Positions 11,504 through 24,014 of a stretch of DNA of 64,000 nucleotides are shown here, piece after piece. The stretch's first letter is position 1. The number at the start of each line of letters is the position of its first letter. The notes under the pieces were generated by a model, which did not search any database, was not told where the DNA came from, and saw only the letters and a program-made list of their open reading frames with translations. Source of the DNA: Linnemannia elongata (taxonomy: Eukaryota > Mortierellomycota > Mortierellomycetes > Mortierellales > Mortierellaceae); the NCBI GenBank assembly GCA_036320915.1, contig JAXBDG010000010.1:372001-436000 (forward strand), read 5' to 3'. A program made the position numbers and the translations under genes.

Positions 11504-13201
11504 ATGGCGTCAACACGCTCAATCCTCGAAAACGTATTCGGGATGTTGGGTGTCATCTTCTGGTCCTTCCAACTTCTCCCCCAAGCCATCGACAACTACC
11601 GTGCAAAATCCACAGCGGGCCTCTCATACTCCATGTTCTTCATCTGGACCCTTTGTGCCCTTGGCTTCGGATCCTATGGAGTTGTTGAGGAGTTATCGAT
11701 CCCATTGATTATCCAGCCGCAGATCTTTGGTGTTTTGTCGACGGTGTGTTATTTGCAGTGTTTGTATTATGGCGAGAGGACCCGAGGTTGGTGGGGTCCT
11801 GAGAGGGGGTTGAAGAGGATTGGGTGGGCCGCTGTTGGAGGGTTGGTGGCGATGGTGGGGGTCCAGGTTGGAGCTGTTTATGCTACCAGGGTAAGTTCTT
11901 CTTCTGTTGCTTTGTATAATGTTATCTGCTCTTTTCTTGTTTGTTTGATGTGCAGTGCTTGGATGACACAGAGTAGAGGCAAATTGTAGAGCATCAACCC
12001 TCAGGATCTTGTTTTCGACATTGCAATGGAGTGACAAAAAACTAATTCAGGATCAGGATGGCACTCTCCATTTCCATCCTGGAACTCATTCTACCCTGTC
12101 GCACTCCACTCACTCACACGCACACACATTCTCAGACCTGAGTGGGCAAATGGACAAAAAAAAGGGCGGAGAAGGGATTGTTGAACGAGGAGAGTTCACT
12201 GGTTGGTGTTTTGTGTGAAATAAGCTGGGCGCCAAAACAAGCATTTTTGAAAGTAATAGCGACACTCCGCTAAGCCTTGCTAGGAAATACATTGATGGAC
12301 GTATGGTACTCCAAGACGGAGTCTCCGTGATGGCTACTGACATGTGTCTACTCATTTGTGCGACCGTACAAAACCAAGAGAGAGGGGGGAAGGGAAAGAG
12401 GGTCGCTGGATGTCCCGTTTGGGTACCAGCATGTTCGTATATGTAGGAATAGTGGACCACTGGTGGGTGGTGCTCATAAAAGTATCCGCGACAAACAGAA
12501 ACTCAACTCGGGGGACTTGTTTAGCCACCCCCTTTGTGCAACACAAGCACTGCTTTGTACTTCCAAGTGCCTCCTCTTCCACGTTTCTAACATTTTCATC
12601 CACCTCTCATTCTTATTAGGCGGGAATCGAGCACGATGTCAAGGGAACAGTAGAAGCTGCAGGGATTATCCCCATCCTCCTCCTCGTCCTGGGCTTCATC
12701 CCGCAATACATTGACATCTACCGGGACCGCTCCGTCGTCGGTGTTTCCATGGCGTTCATTACAGCCGATGCCGCGGGAGCCATGTTCTCGATTGTTTCGT
12801 TGATTTTCAGGACCGAGTTTGATCTACTGGCGACGCTGAATTATTGTGCAGTGCTTGTGTGTGACTTGATTGTTGTCGCGTTCTGGGTGTATTTCAATAA
12901 GATGCATCCTGAGTTGGCGAGGGTGAAGGAGATTGGAGAGAAGGATTTGGAGAATGGTGGAAGGAATGAGAGTGAGAGTGCGGTTGTGACGATTGTTGAG
13001 CCAGAGGGTGAGGAGGAGAAGGAGCAGCAGAAGGGACATCGCCATCATTTACATTTTGATTTGCATGGTACAACGGTGCCTAACCACCTTCATGCCGAGC
13101 CTGTTGCCAAGACGACCACATCGACAGCAACATCGACAGGAGCCGCATCGCAGGTGTCGTTGTCAAGTGCTCAATCCAACAGCACTGTTGCGCAACCATA
13201 A
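11504..13201 (+). CDS. PQ-loop repeat membrane protein, 322 aa, two exons
   Basis: Exons 11504-11890 and 12620-13201, phase 0. Two PQ-loop repeats are visible: FWSFQLLPQAIDNYRAKST (about residues 19-37) and LGFIPQYIDIYRDRS (start of exon 2), each a hydrophobic segment with Pro-Gln. About seven membrane segments are expected, followed by a hydrophilic C-terminal tail of roughly 100 residues rich in Glu, His, Thr and Ser (GHRHHLHFDLHGT). The family includes vacuolar/lysosomal cystine and cationic amino-acid exporters (cystinosin, Ypq/PQLC2) and sugar transporters; the substrate cannot be read here. The 729-base intron is much longer than most others and contains an early AG (11955) that would give a short alternative product. 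It is a lone gene with no functional partner nearby. Confidence 0.88.
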
Positions 13202-14120
13202 GCCGCAGTGAAAAATGCCACCATAGCCGCATTCTATTTAATCTTCAATTCTCCTTTGGCATGTAGCCTTCTTTTCATCATATTCTTTTACTCTAATCCT
13301 TTGCATGGTTCATACCACTAATAAAACGCACTCATTGTCATCATTGTCATTCGAAGGAGTCTACAGCCACGCTTATTTACATGGATTTACTGGGTGATTA
13401 GCATCGCGTCTTAATTGGAAAAAGCTGTGGGCACGATAGTAATTAAGCAAACAAGGTGAAGGAAAAAAGAAAGGAATGTTGTTGAGGCCTCCAATGAGCA
13501 CTCCCACAGCTCAGTGTCAACGGTTCTTCCATCCCTACAAAGAAAAAATCGCGTTTTGTTTGAATATCTCACTGAATTTATGCCTGACCTTTCGTCAACC
13601 AAAAGCCTCCTATTCATGAACATGAACGCGTTTTTGTTTGTCTTGGCAAGATAGCATATACGATCCCATTTTTTTCTGGGTGTCTAGGATCGTTCTTTGA
13701 AGGGTAGAAAGGAGAGTCATTACCTCATTTTCGGACACCGGATCCGAGATGGACTCACGAATGTTGTTCAAGCACCGGAATTTTTCGCTGTCGCATGATT
13801 TTTGTGGAGTATTGAAGAAAAGAGTGAGCATATAGAATCAGGCCATGTAAAGAGCAAGTGAAGAGGAAGACGACTACGAAAGTGAAAGGAAAAAAAAGAG
13901 GAAAGATGTAGAATTGTAGGAAGGAGATTGTAACTGATCGCGAGGGGCACAAAGAACACGAAGAAACAGCGGTTAAAAAAACCACAAAAATGGAACGTAC
14001 GATTTGATCGAATAAGTTCAAAGTGCTAAACAGGTTTTTGCTATGCCTTGCTTTGTAACATACGAATGACTGGAGGACAAGGACTTGGTGAGTGGTGTGT
14101 GATCCTTGTTCAAGTGTGGC

Positions 14121-14153
<33 letters not shown>

Positions 14154-15979
14154 CGAAGGAGCGAAATAGCAAACAAAAATGAGAGATGTGCAAGGAATGT
14201 AGGGCAGCCTGTGCCTGAGAAAAAAAAATCAACATAACACCAACCCATATTTTGCGTCGTTCACCGTGGCACAAAGGAACAAAGGTGAGCGCACTTAAGG
14301 GCAAGCAGGAGAAAAACAAGTGTCGAACCGTTCTGTGGTTGCCCCCCTGTCCTGTCCTTCGTTTTTTCTTGTCAGACTGCTTACTTTACCCCACTTTGAT
14401 GGCCGCATACCTTATTTTGTATATTCCGCCCTGAAGGACTTTCGTACCACAGAAGGAGCGAGAAAAAAAGGGCGGAGAAAACCAGAAAAGGGTAACACAC
14501 ACAAGCACGTACAAAATACGTGCGTCCTCCTTGGATGAAGCGACGTGGGAGCGAAATGGCAAAAAAAAGGGAGAGGAGTGGAAAGGATGAGAGAACTTTG
14601 AAGGGAATACGTAGTGCAGGCTGGAAAGGGGGGGACTTTGAAAGTGGTGCGTTGTCGGGTTGGCCAATGGGAAGCCAGATTTCCCATTGGCATGTTTATG
14701 TTTGTTTTGTTTATCTTACTCTGTTGGCTGGTTATTAAGCCCGGATGGAGTGAGAAAAGGGGTAAAAAGAACGCGATCTGGCAAACGTAAATCGTAATAA
14801 TAAATTCCCTGCTAGGTCGGCCAGGCATTCGGAGGAAGGCTGGAATGACAATCGGATGATACGGTTGAGGACATTGTTGTTGACGATGGCTAGTTATTGC
14901 TGTTGTTCTGAGAGCTTTGTTGTTGGCGATGTTGCTTGGCGGTTAAGAACGATGAGAATGGAGCTGTCGATAGTATTGATTGTTATGGTGCACAGACGAC
15001 GGATGAACCGATAGGGTCACAAAGAAATAACGTGTTCATTTTGAATGAAAGAGGCGAAAAAGAGAAAGCGAAGAAAGAAGTGAGCAGAGCAAAGTGACAG
15101 AACAAGGAGAATAATGATTATTGTTCGTGATAGATACCATTGCGGACATATATGTGTTCTTTGTCTTGTACAATGAACGGATGGTGCACTCAAGAGCAAG
15201 AGGAGCTGAGCTGAGGCCTGAACACAAGAAGTGTTTTTTGTTTTACTTAGTTACAAATGAACGATCTCAAGAGGAGCAATATCAAAAAAAAAAAAAGCCT
15301 CCAGCGGGAGAGAAGAGAAGAGAGAAGAGAGAGAGAGAGAGAGAGGGTGGACGAGATGAAGAACAGCAGCAACAGCCTTCTCAGTCCTCGCATGGCTATG
15401 GCATGGCATGTATGTCATGATGGTACTATGGCTCGGACCAAAGTAAACTAGCCCTTGTCATTCATTCATTAGTGATCAGTTCAGTCCAGCTCTGTTCCCT
15501 CAGGGCGAGCAGACAATTGGGTGTTGATCAGAGACAGAGAGAGAGAGAAAGAAAAAAAAAAAAAAAGAGAAGTGGCCTGATCTTTGTTGGGTGTCTCGGT
15601 CAATTAAAGATATTTTACATTATGAACACTCTCTAATTGACAATCACCCTCTAATTCTATCACTTCTGTCTCATTCATTTTATATTTTTTTCTATTCTTT
15701 CGTCCATTTTCAAACACAGATCAACCGTTTCTCTCCTTCATCTTTTCCTTTTTATCTCCTCTTCTCTCCTCTTCTCTATTTCTCTTTTCTTTTCTTTTCT
15801 CTTCTCCTTCACCTCTTCTCTCCTCTCTCTCTCTCTCTTCTTCTTCACCTCTTCTCAACTCTCCTCCCCCATCTCTCCTTCTCGTTTTTCTTCTCTCCGT
15901 CCTTCACCATCTCATCACTTTCCTCCTCATTCCTCCCTTCCTTTCATACCCAAGAGAAAAAATTGAGATAAAGAAAAAG
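13202..15979. other. 2.8 kb spacer before HMG-CoA reductase
   Basis: No gene seen. Contains a 32-T run at 14122-14153, a GA dinucleotide stretch at about 15312-15345, and from about 15600 to 15950 a strongly pyrimidine-rich + strand that runs almost to the HMG-CoA reductase ATG. I looked for a sterol regulatory element of the ATCACCCCAC type in the last 500 bases and did not see one. Confidence 0.55.
14122..14153 (+). repeat. Poly-T run (32 T)
   Basis: Unbroken T run in spacer, preceded by GTGTGGCG and followed by CGAAGGAG. Confidence 0.85.
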
Positions 15980-18900
15980 ATGACGGGAAAGACACATACC
16001 CCAGAGTCGAGGTCCCACAAGCACCACGACGAGGACATTATCGACACCATCGCCCTCGACTCGGCCTACCGGAACTCGGCTCTCCGTCGCTTCCTCCACA
16101 TCCTCGCCACCGCCACCACCCAGCACCCCATCGAATCTATCTCCTTCTGCCTCGTCGTCGCTTCCTTTGCTTATTTCACCCTCTTCAACACCATCCGCCA
16201 CTCGACCTTCTTCGACTCCAACAACGTCGTCGTCTACCAGCCCACCACCGTCATCGCCCACCCCGGCCAATCCACCTTCCAGCATTTTGACCGACGCTTC
16301 TCAAAGATCCCTCGCAATGCCCAGCAGCTCCAGCTCAAGCAGGTAGTCGTCACACCCGACTCTTCCGTCCCTTCCTTGATTGATACCGATTCGACAACGA
16401 TGAAGAACTCTGTCTTGGCCTCTGTCCTTCAGCTCCAGACCATGATCGAAGATCAGGTCCTCGTCTCGCCCATCCAGCTCTGGGACAGGGATCTGCAATC
16501 CATCATCCAGGACGGCAAGGTTCTTGCTACTGTGACCGAAAACACCGAGACCGTCGACTATCTTTTCAAGGATCTTCGCTCGACCGTTATTATCTCAAAC
16601 AACAACAACGCCAACAGGACAACTGTCATTTCTGAAACACCCGCATTGGTTCTTTCGTATGCGTTTGATGCCAACGGCCCCTTCCAGTCCCGCCTTGCCC
16701 AGGGCTGGGAGTCCAAGGTTGCTCATCTCGACACCCCTACAATGAGGTCTCAGTCGCGTCTTCTCGAGGACGAGAAATCGGCCCTTGCCTGGATCGGAAG
16801 CGCTCTCCTCGATGTTGCCCAGAAGATTCAGGGCCTTGTTCAGGTAGGATCATTTTCTTTATCTCATTAGATCGCATCTCTCTCTCTCTCTTCACACCCA
16901 CATTCACATACCCAACAAACGAACAAACAAACAAAACAACACTCAGCGATAGCAAATTCCTTCCCTTACTGCTTTCTGACCCTGATCCGTGCTCCTTCGT
17001 ATTCAAACATCTAACAATTTCTTCATGTGAAAAAAATATCAACCATTAGAAGGCGAGCACAATCGACGTGTTTGTTATCTTGACCGCCTACTTCATCATG
17101 TTCTGCTCGTTCGGACTCCTCTTCCACAACATGCGCAAGCTCGGATCTCAGTTCACCCTCGGAGTCTCGGTTCTTGTTGGAGGCGGATTCGCCTTCATGG
17201 GCGCCGTCATCACCGTCCACAACCTCGGCGTCTACGTTAACCCCATCCAGCTCTCCGAGGCCATCCCCTTCTTCATCATCACCGTCGGCTACGAGCGCGC
17301 TTACACCCTCTCTAAGGCCGTCCTTCGCCCTACACTCGCTACTGCCGAGCGTGTCCCCGAGTCGATTCAGAAGCACGTCGTCACTGCCCTTGAGTCCGTT
17401 GGTCCCATTCTTATCCGCAACTGCGCTGTCGAGATTGCTGTCCTCCTCTGCGGCTTCCTGTCGGGCATTCCCGGTCTGAAGGAGTTCTGTCTTCTTGCTG
17501 CTTTCATGCTTTTCTATGACCTTGTCATCCTCTTCACCTTCTACACCGCCATCCTCACCCTTAAACTTGAGTTGCGCCGCATCCGCGAGAGCAGCAAGTC
17601 GCCCGTCCACTTTAGCGAGTTGACCTTGAAGGCTCTTTTGGGCACCTCTGGATCTGATGACAACAAGCAGGATAACAACGGCAACGGCAACAACTTGAAG
17701 AAGAACAACAGCTCTGTTTCTTCCACTACAAAGGCCGAGACTCGTCTTGTTGCTCAGCTCAAGTTGGCATTGATTGTCGGATTCGTCGCTATGCACTTGT
17801 TCAACGTCTGCACCACCTTAACCACCCCCGACGCTGCTGATATCCCCACTGGATCCTCGGTCGATGTCACCGGCCCTTCGATCGCCCCTGTTCTCGAGAC
17901 CCTCTTGGCCATCCACCGCTCTTCGACCCTCAAGGACATGCCCATGATCGTTGAGGTTGCCCCTGCCCTCTCCTTCCAGCACTTGGCTCCCATCTCGGGT
18001 GCCGTTGCCAACTGGACTGAGCGCCCTTTGGAAAAGATGTTTGCTCTTTGGTCGTACTTGATTCAGGATCCCGTCATCTCTAAGTACATCTCCTTGACCT
18101 TGGCTGCTTCGCTCTTGCTCAACGTCTTCTTGCTGAACGTTGCCAAGCAGTCTCGCCAGGCCCCTCCTACTACTGCCACTGTCACCTCTGCCCATCAGAC
18201 CACCAAGGTTACTTCGCCTTCGACCACCACTGTCACCACTGTTGTCGCCACCACGACCAAGATTGCCGCCCCCGCCTCGACCCCCAAGCCTCAGCCTACT
18301 CACATTCAAAAGGTCGAGTCCCTTGCCGAGCCCAAGGCCGTTGTTGATACTGTTATTCTCAAGGATGGCGAGTGGGCTATGGTCCGTTCTGTCGAGGAAT
18401 GTATTGCGCTTGTCAAGTCTCCCGCTGGTGCCGCTGCTGTTTCAGACGAGGAGTTGGTTATGCTGGTCAACAACAATAAGATCCCCTCGTATGCTCTGGA
18501 GAAGACCTTGGGCGACCTTACCCGCGCTGTCAAGATTCGCCGTGCCCTGATTTCCCGTGCCACCCACACCAAGACCCTCGAAACTTCGCTGTTGCCCATG
18601 CACTACTACGATTACTCCAAGATCATAGGCCAATGCTGTGAGAACGTCATCGGATACATGCCCTTGCCCGTCGGCGTTGCTGGACCTATCAATGTTGACG
18701 GACAGATGCTTTACTTGCCTATGGCCACGACCGAGGGAACCTTGGTTGCTTCGACTTCTCGTGGATGCAAGGCTATCAACGCCGGCGGTGGAGCGACGAC
18801 TGTTCTTTTGGCCGATGGTATGACTCGTGGACCCTGTGTTGAGTTCCCCAACGTTACCGAGGCTGGAGCCTGTAAGAGATGGTTGGACACTGAGGAGGGT

Positions 18901-19930
18901 CTCCAGACCATGCAGGATGCTTTCCACTCGACTACTCGTTTCGGTCGCCTGCGCAAGCTCAAAATTGCTGTTGCTGGACGTCTTGTGTACATTCGCTTCT
19001 CGACTACCACTGGAGATGCTATGGGCATGAACATGATTTCGAAGGGATGCGAGCGTGCCTTGGAGGTCTTGACCGACAAGTTCCCCTCGATGAAGATCGT
19101 GTCGTTGTCTGGAAACTACTGCACGGATAAGAAGCCCGCGGCGATCAACTGGATTGAGGGTCGTGGAAAGTCTGTCGTTGCCGAAGCCGTGATCCCCGGA
19201 AAGATTGTCGAGAACGTCTTGAAGACCACCGTCAAGGCCCTGGTTGAGTTGAACTTGTCCAAGAACTTGATCGGATCTGCAATGGCCGGAGCGATGGGAG
19301 GATTCAACGCCCACGCAGCAAACATCTTGACGGCTGTGTACTTGGCGACTGGTCAGGACCCTGCTCAGAACGTCGAATCGTCGAACTGTATTACGTTGAT
19401 GAAGGCTATCAATGACGACCAGGACCTGTTGATCAGCTGTACGATGCCCTCGATCGAGGTCGGTACCTTGGGAGGTGGAACTGCCTTGCCTCCTCAGGCG
19501 TCGATGTTGGAGATGTTGGGTGTCCGTGGTTCGCACCCCGAGACCCCCGGAGCAAATGCCCAGCGTCTGGCACGCATCATTTGCGCTGGTGTCATGGCCG
19601 GCGAGCTCTCTCTTTGCGCTGCTCTCGCTGGTAAGTTGCTGTTCTTTATTCTTCCTTTCTTGAGTCATGGCTGTTTCTGTAAGAGTAGGCGACTAATAGT
19701 TTCATTTCTACTTCATTTTTTACTATCACTTAGCTGGACATCTCGTCAAGGCACATATGGTCCATAACCGCGCCCAGCCAGCGGCCATCACCGCCGGGCC
19801 TTCTACCACTACATCATCAACAACAACGACAACCACCACAACCACATCTTCCTCAACAGCATCACCATCCACAGCATTACTCCCAGCATCATCAGTAGCA
19901 CCCATCCCTGGATCCTGCATCAAGTCATAA
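15980..19930 (+). CDS. HMG1: HMG-CoA reductase with sterol-sensing domain, 1213 aa
   Basis: Reduces HMG-CoA to mevalonate with two NADPH, the committed step of sterol/isoprenoid synthesis, in the ER membrane. Exons 15980-16843, 17050-19630 and 19734-19930. First membrane segment about residues 55-72. The sterol-sensing-type multi-membrane region starts at exon 2 (about 290-470), then a Thr/Pro-rich linker (about 655-710). The catalytic domain carries YMPLPVGVAGP, the catalytic Glu in TTEGTLVAS (about E850), the cofactor loop DAMGMNM (about 944), Lys in TDKKPAAINW (about 982), Asp in GQDPAQN (about 1058), GTLGGGTALPPQ, and catalytic His in AGHLVKAHMVHNR (about H1151). After HNR comes Ala where mammals have the AMPK-target Ser, then an unusual Thr/Ser-rich tail of about 50 residues. 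Full length for a fungal enzyme. The symbol follows yeast usage. Confidence 0.97.
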
Positions 19931-20206
19931 TCCAACTTAGGAAAGAAGCAAGCGTAAAATCGCAGATTCGTCCTGTATTTATTAGATAGTACTCCCCACT
20001 CCAAAAGAAAAAGTAACCACAATACATTTCACAATTTGTGTCTGTAGCATTGTGTTTTTGTGTTGTGTGTATGTGCGAATGGATTCCAATCTGGAGAAAG
20101 ATAGAAAAAAGTGTATTCCGATTTGGTCGTCTCTCTTTTCGCATTTTACTCCAACGGCCCCTTTGAACACACACACACTTTTTACATACGGCGTCATCGT
20201 TCTCGC

Positions 20207-20246
<40 letters not shown>

Positions 20247-20838
20247 TTCTCACTTCTCTCTTCTCTCTCACGCGCGCACTCGAAGACTGCCTCTAAAGAG
20301 TTTAAAGAGACAGAGGAAAGGTGAAGAGACGATAGAAAGAGAGAAGACGGAGAAATGAAAGGAGGACGAGGGAAGGAGGAGATGGGAGGGAGAGTGGGCA
20401 GGCCAAGTCGCTATCGAAATTTCTCATATTGGACGACAGACCGTTGTCTGGAATGGTTAATGAGAGGCATTTGACAACACAGCCTTTGCTCAAAGACAGA
20501 CACAGACAGAGACACAACACAGACAAACACGTCCAGATTATTAGGCCGGGATTGCTACCTTTGCCTCGTCCTTCTCTTCTCTCACACTCTTCCTCTCACA
20601 CTCTTACTCTCGATCTCTCTTGCCTCACTTTCTCTCTCTCACTCTCACTCTCACTCTCTTTCAGTCCCTCCTCTTGCCCTCTCTCATTTCTCTTAAACCC
20701 ATCTTTTCCTGTCTCTTCTCTTTTCTTTTCTTCTTTCCCTCCTTTCCTGCCTTTTTCTCACCTTGCCCTGCTCTACCCTACCTTACCCTTATCTCCTTGC
20801 CTTAATCACTTTACCATAATACGCATCTAGTACCCAAC
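19931..20838. other. Spacer between HMG-CoA reductase and the Q-rich gene
   Basis: About 900 bases with no gene. Features: a CT dinucleotide array at about 20211-20242, and a pyrimidine-rich + strand from about 20560 to 20810 ending at the ATG of the glutamine-rich gene. It holds the 3' UTR of one gene and the promoter/5' leader of the next. Confidence 0.55.
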
Positions 20839-23800
20839 ATGGCGTTGTCTCCGTCCAATTACACAGACTTATCTCATTCCATGACCTCCTTCCTCTCCTC
20901 CCTGGGTTACAGCTCTTCCTCCTCTTCCACCTCTACTGACACCCCTTCCTCCTCTTCGACAGCAACAGACCCTGCAACAACATCTTCTCATACTTCACCG
21001 GAGCAACAACAAGGACAAAAACAGCTACAACAGCAACGACACACACCTACAGCTACCGAAATCAACAATAGCCAGGATGGAAGCGATCTGTTCCAACAAT
21101 CGTGGAAGAGCGAGTCCTTCATGGGTCTCTTGAACTTGCTCAATGCGGAACCACCTATGGATGTCGCACAGACCACCGCCACCAACAATAACATCATAAC
21201 ATCGGACAATACGTGCTCCTGGACTGCACTCGATAACAGTGGTGGAACGGATTGGGAGAGCGGGCAGCTGCAGTCGCTTTTGAACTTATCAGATCAAGAT
21301 ATGGATCTCTTTCAGGGTAGCCATGACGCTGGCGGGCTTCTTGTTGATGAGACGGCCTCTTCTGGTCAACAAGCGATCAATTCAAGTCCTTCGACGACAG
21401 TCGGTCAAAGGATGCAGCAACAAGGGCTATTGACCGCCCAACACCAGTATCAGCAGCAACTCCTCCTCCATCAGCAACAGCAACAACAACAGAAGCATCG
21501 TCAGAGTTCTCTTGACGGCACAACCACTACCACAAGCTCTCGTCGCCACAGCAATTCTTCCCTGACAAATCCACGCCACGCGACTTATATGACACCTTCA
21601 ATCCCACCGGCCGAGATCAAAAGGCCCGATACCAAGGAATTGTTCATCCACCCTGGGTTCTACTCCCTCTCCAGTCCCTCTCAACAACCTCAGCGGCCTT
21701 CATCTCAACAGCAGCAAGGGACGCCGGTAAAGATGGGTATGAAGCGGTCTTTTCAGGAGGACGACTCTTGCCCTACTACCAACAGCACTTTGTCGTCATC
21801 CTCCGCTTCATCACATCATCATCTTCACCATGGGGCTATGATGCAGGGTATGGATCTGCGCCGCCATTCTGTCGATGGGTATCACGTTGCTGCCAAGGCA
21901 GCCGCTGCTGCAGCTAGTTCTACAGGAGACTCGACATCGCCTGCGCCTCTACACGTCGCATGGGCATACTCGACACCACCCAAAACACCCAACAACTTCC
22001 CTACGTCCATGTTCCTCCCTCACGCACGGGCCTCGACAACCGATTACTCGCAAGTCCCTCCTGGACAGCCTTACATGGCGAATAACGCACACGTCGTCGC
22101 GTCCCCTCTCATGAGCCATCACCATCATTACGGGACCGGTAGTCCGGTCTCGTCGCCCTTTCAACCTGCTGCCCATTTTGTTCGATCACTCTCCTCACCC
22201 GCTGGAACGAAGCTCTCTTCCGCCGCTTCTGCGTTCACCAATTCCCCTACTTCCACAACCGGCACAAGCGGAAGTAACAGTAATTCAAGTACACCCAGGA
22301 AGCGTCGCGCTTCAAAGTTCCGCGTGGACTCTACATCAACCCACCCCAACGCGTCAGCAGGGATGATCCCATTTGATCCAACTGCCCTGCTGTCTCACTT
22401 TGGGCTTGTCAACACTCTACCTCCACCTTTACAACAACAGCATCCTTCGACTACCACTCATGGCTTTCAACAACCTCAGTCGGAGCATGCGATCTTGTTC
22501 CAGCAGCAGCAGCAAGAGCAGCTTCAGGCCGCTATACGCCGACAACAACAACAGCAGCATCAGCATCAGCAGTTTGCGGCGGCCGCCTCGGCGGCTATCG
22601 GTGCCGCTGGCGGTGTTGGTAGCCGGAGTGGGTCTAACTCTATTGCCGGTCAGCAGAATGCACACGCCTTCCTGATGCAACACCTAGTTTCCGACCCCCG
22701 CCTCTCCGCCTGCGCAGGTCTCCCCACCTCCATCAAACAGCAGCACTCGACCACAGCAGCAACCTACCGAAGGAACCCCGGCGAAGTCCCCTCGAGTACC
22801 CTGCCACCCGACCACTTCATCTTCCAAGAGGCGTCACTTCTGAACCGGAACCGGCAACAGGCTGCTCAACAACATCATGCTCAGCAGCAGCAGCAGGCGA
22901 AACAGGCTCAGCAGGCGAAGCAGTTCGCTCAGCAGCAGGGGGGTGGTGGGCGTGCGCGGTCGAATTCTATTTCGCCTACTACGACGGGTGTGGATATGGT
23001 GGATGGGGAGGGGTCGAAGGGTATGGGGTTGAGTGCTAAGGCGGAGGTGTCGAGACGTCGTTCAGAGCCTGCGAACCTCTATCAACAACACCAACAGCAA
23101 CAGCAACAGATTCGTCTCCACCAGCCACAACAGACTCAGCAGTACCAACACCAACACCATCAGCAGCAGCAGCAATATCAACTTCGACAACAACAACGGC
23201 ATCTGATTATGGTCAAAGATGGCAACCCACCTTATGCATCCCCTATGTCCACAGGCTCCTCAACTTCTGCATGTGAGTCGGCGATTCCTTGTGACCCCAT
23301 CATTCCCGTGACGACTGCGCCCACCATGACCACTGCCGCTGAGGATGTCAGTCTAGGCGGCGTTGATGATGCGGAGAGGAAGAAGGCCTCACAGCCAGAG
23401 GTCGAGTTCGACATGTCCTCAATCGCGAACGCCACAGAAGCCGTCAAAGCCAGCACAACCACCACACCTGTCATAGAGTCGATGCCAGATCAAGAGGTTG
23501 GGGCGGCGACCATCGAAACTGATGCTGAGATGTCCCTTACCTCCACGGCAAACGACTACCTCGAGTCCGAGCCTGCAGAGGAAGGCGCCAAGTCGGCCGC
23601 AGCAGAACCAAAGCACCAAGTCGTTGAACAGTCGGTCGAGCAGGACGAACAGCGTGAAGAAGAAGGGGAACAGGAGGAAAAGAAGGAGGAGGAACCTCTA
23701 ACGGCAGCAGAGGCGTTCGCAAAGAGCCTGACAGCCGTCACCACAACCCTTGACCCGGCAGCGACACAGCTAGTGGACCAACTGCGGCTCCAAGAGCACC

Positions 23801-23874
23801 TCCGCGTCTCTATCTCCTCATCTTCCCTCCTTACCGGTACTCCTTCAGCAACAATGCAAGGATCCAAGAAGTAA
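20839..23874 (+). CDS. Glutamine/serine-rich disordered protein, 1011 aa
   Basis: A single 3036-base exon. I recognise no enzyme or DNA-binding domain. The protein is dominated by poly-Gln and Gln/His tracts (about 210-225, 550-590, 680-705, 750-800), Ser/Thr runs at the N-terminus and an acidic EEGEQEEKKEEE stretch near the C-terminus. Islands of ordinary sequence include FMGLLNLLNAEPPMD, TKELFIHPGFYSL (about 265-277), STPPKTPNNFPTSMF and a basic TPRKRRASKFRVDS (about 486-500) that could be a nuclear localisation signal. The composition resembles fungal transcriptional co-regulators, but that is inference. It is convergent with the Ndc10-like gene, with only 140 bases between the stop codons. 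The continuous frame over 3 kb with regular third-base usage argues for a real gene. Confidence 0.85.
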   Translation: MALSPSNYTDLSHSMTSFLSSLGYSSSSSSTSTDTPSSSSTATDPATTSSHTSPEQQQGQKQLQQQRHTPTATEINNSQDGSDLFQQSWKSESFMGLLNLLNAEPPMDVAQTTATNNNIITSDNTCSWTALDNSGGTDWESGQLQSLLNLSDQDMDLFQGSHDAGGLLVDETASSGQQAINSSPSTTVGQRMQQQGLLTAQHQYQQQLLLHQQQQQQQKHRQSSLDGTTTTTSSRRHSNSSLTNPRHATYMTPSIPPAEIKRPDTKELFIHPGFYSLSSPSQQPQRPSSQQQQGTPVKMGMKRSFQEDDSCPTTNSTLSSSSASSHHHLHHGAMMQGMDLRRHSVDGYHVAAKAAAAAASSTGDSTSPAPLHVAWAYSTPPKTPNNFPTSMFLPHARASTTDYSQVPPGQPYMANNAHVVASPLMSHHHHYGTGSPVSSPFQPAAHFVRSLSSPAGTKLSSAASAFTNSPTSTTGTSGSNSNSSTPRKRRASKFRVDSTSTHPNASAGMIPFDPTALLSHFGLVNTLPPPLQQQHPSTTTHGFQQPQSEHAILFQQQQQEQLQAAIRRQQQQQHQHQQFAAAASAAIGAAGGVGSRSGSNSIAGQQNAHAFLMQHLVSDPRLSACAGLPTSIKQQHSTTAATYRRNPGEVPSSTLPPDHFIFQEASLLNRNRQQAAQQHHAQQQQQAKQAQQAKQFAQQQGGGGRARSNSISPTTTGVDMVDGEGSKGMGLSAKAEVSRRRSEPANLYQQHQQQQQQIRLHQPQQTQQYQHQHHQQQQQYQLRQQQRHLIMVKDGNPPYASPMSTGSSTSACESAIPCDPIIPVTTAPTMTTAAEDVSLGGVDDAERKKASQPEVEFDMSSIANATEAVKASTTTTPVIESMPDQEVGAATIETDAEMSLTSTANDYLESEPAEEGAKSAAAEPKHQVVEQSVEQDEQREEEGEQEEKKEEEPLTAAEAFAKSLTAVTTTLDPAATQLVDQLRLQEHLRVSISSSSLLTGTPSATMQGSKK

Positions 23875-24014
23875 AATAGTCGAACACACTTTTTCATAGT
23901 TTTTTTTTAGATCGATATATACATTTATGTTTATTTCAAACTTCATTGCGCAAGAAGCGAAATGGTGTTTGTTGTACGGGGTGAAGGAAAACCGAGTAGC
24001 AGAGCTGAGTTGCA

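Noticed and set aside
17023..17796. 257-codon open frame on the minus strand opposite the sterol-sensing region
   Set aside because: Same shadow effect; it also crosses a real intron boundary without change of character.
18442..19668. 408-codon open frame antisense to HMG-CoA reductase
   Set aside because: It mirrors the C-ending codon bias of the real gene on the other strand; its protein is repetitive Ser/Gln/Arg with no domain, and exon 2 of the reductase explains every base.
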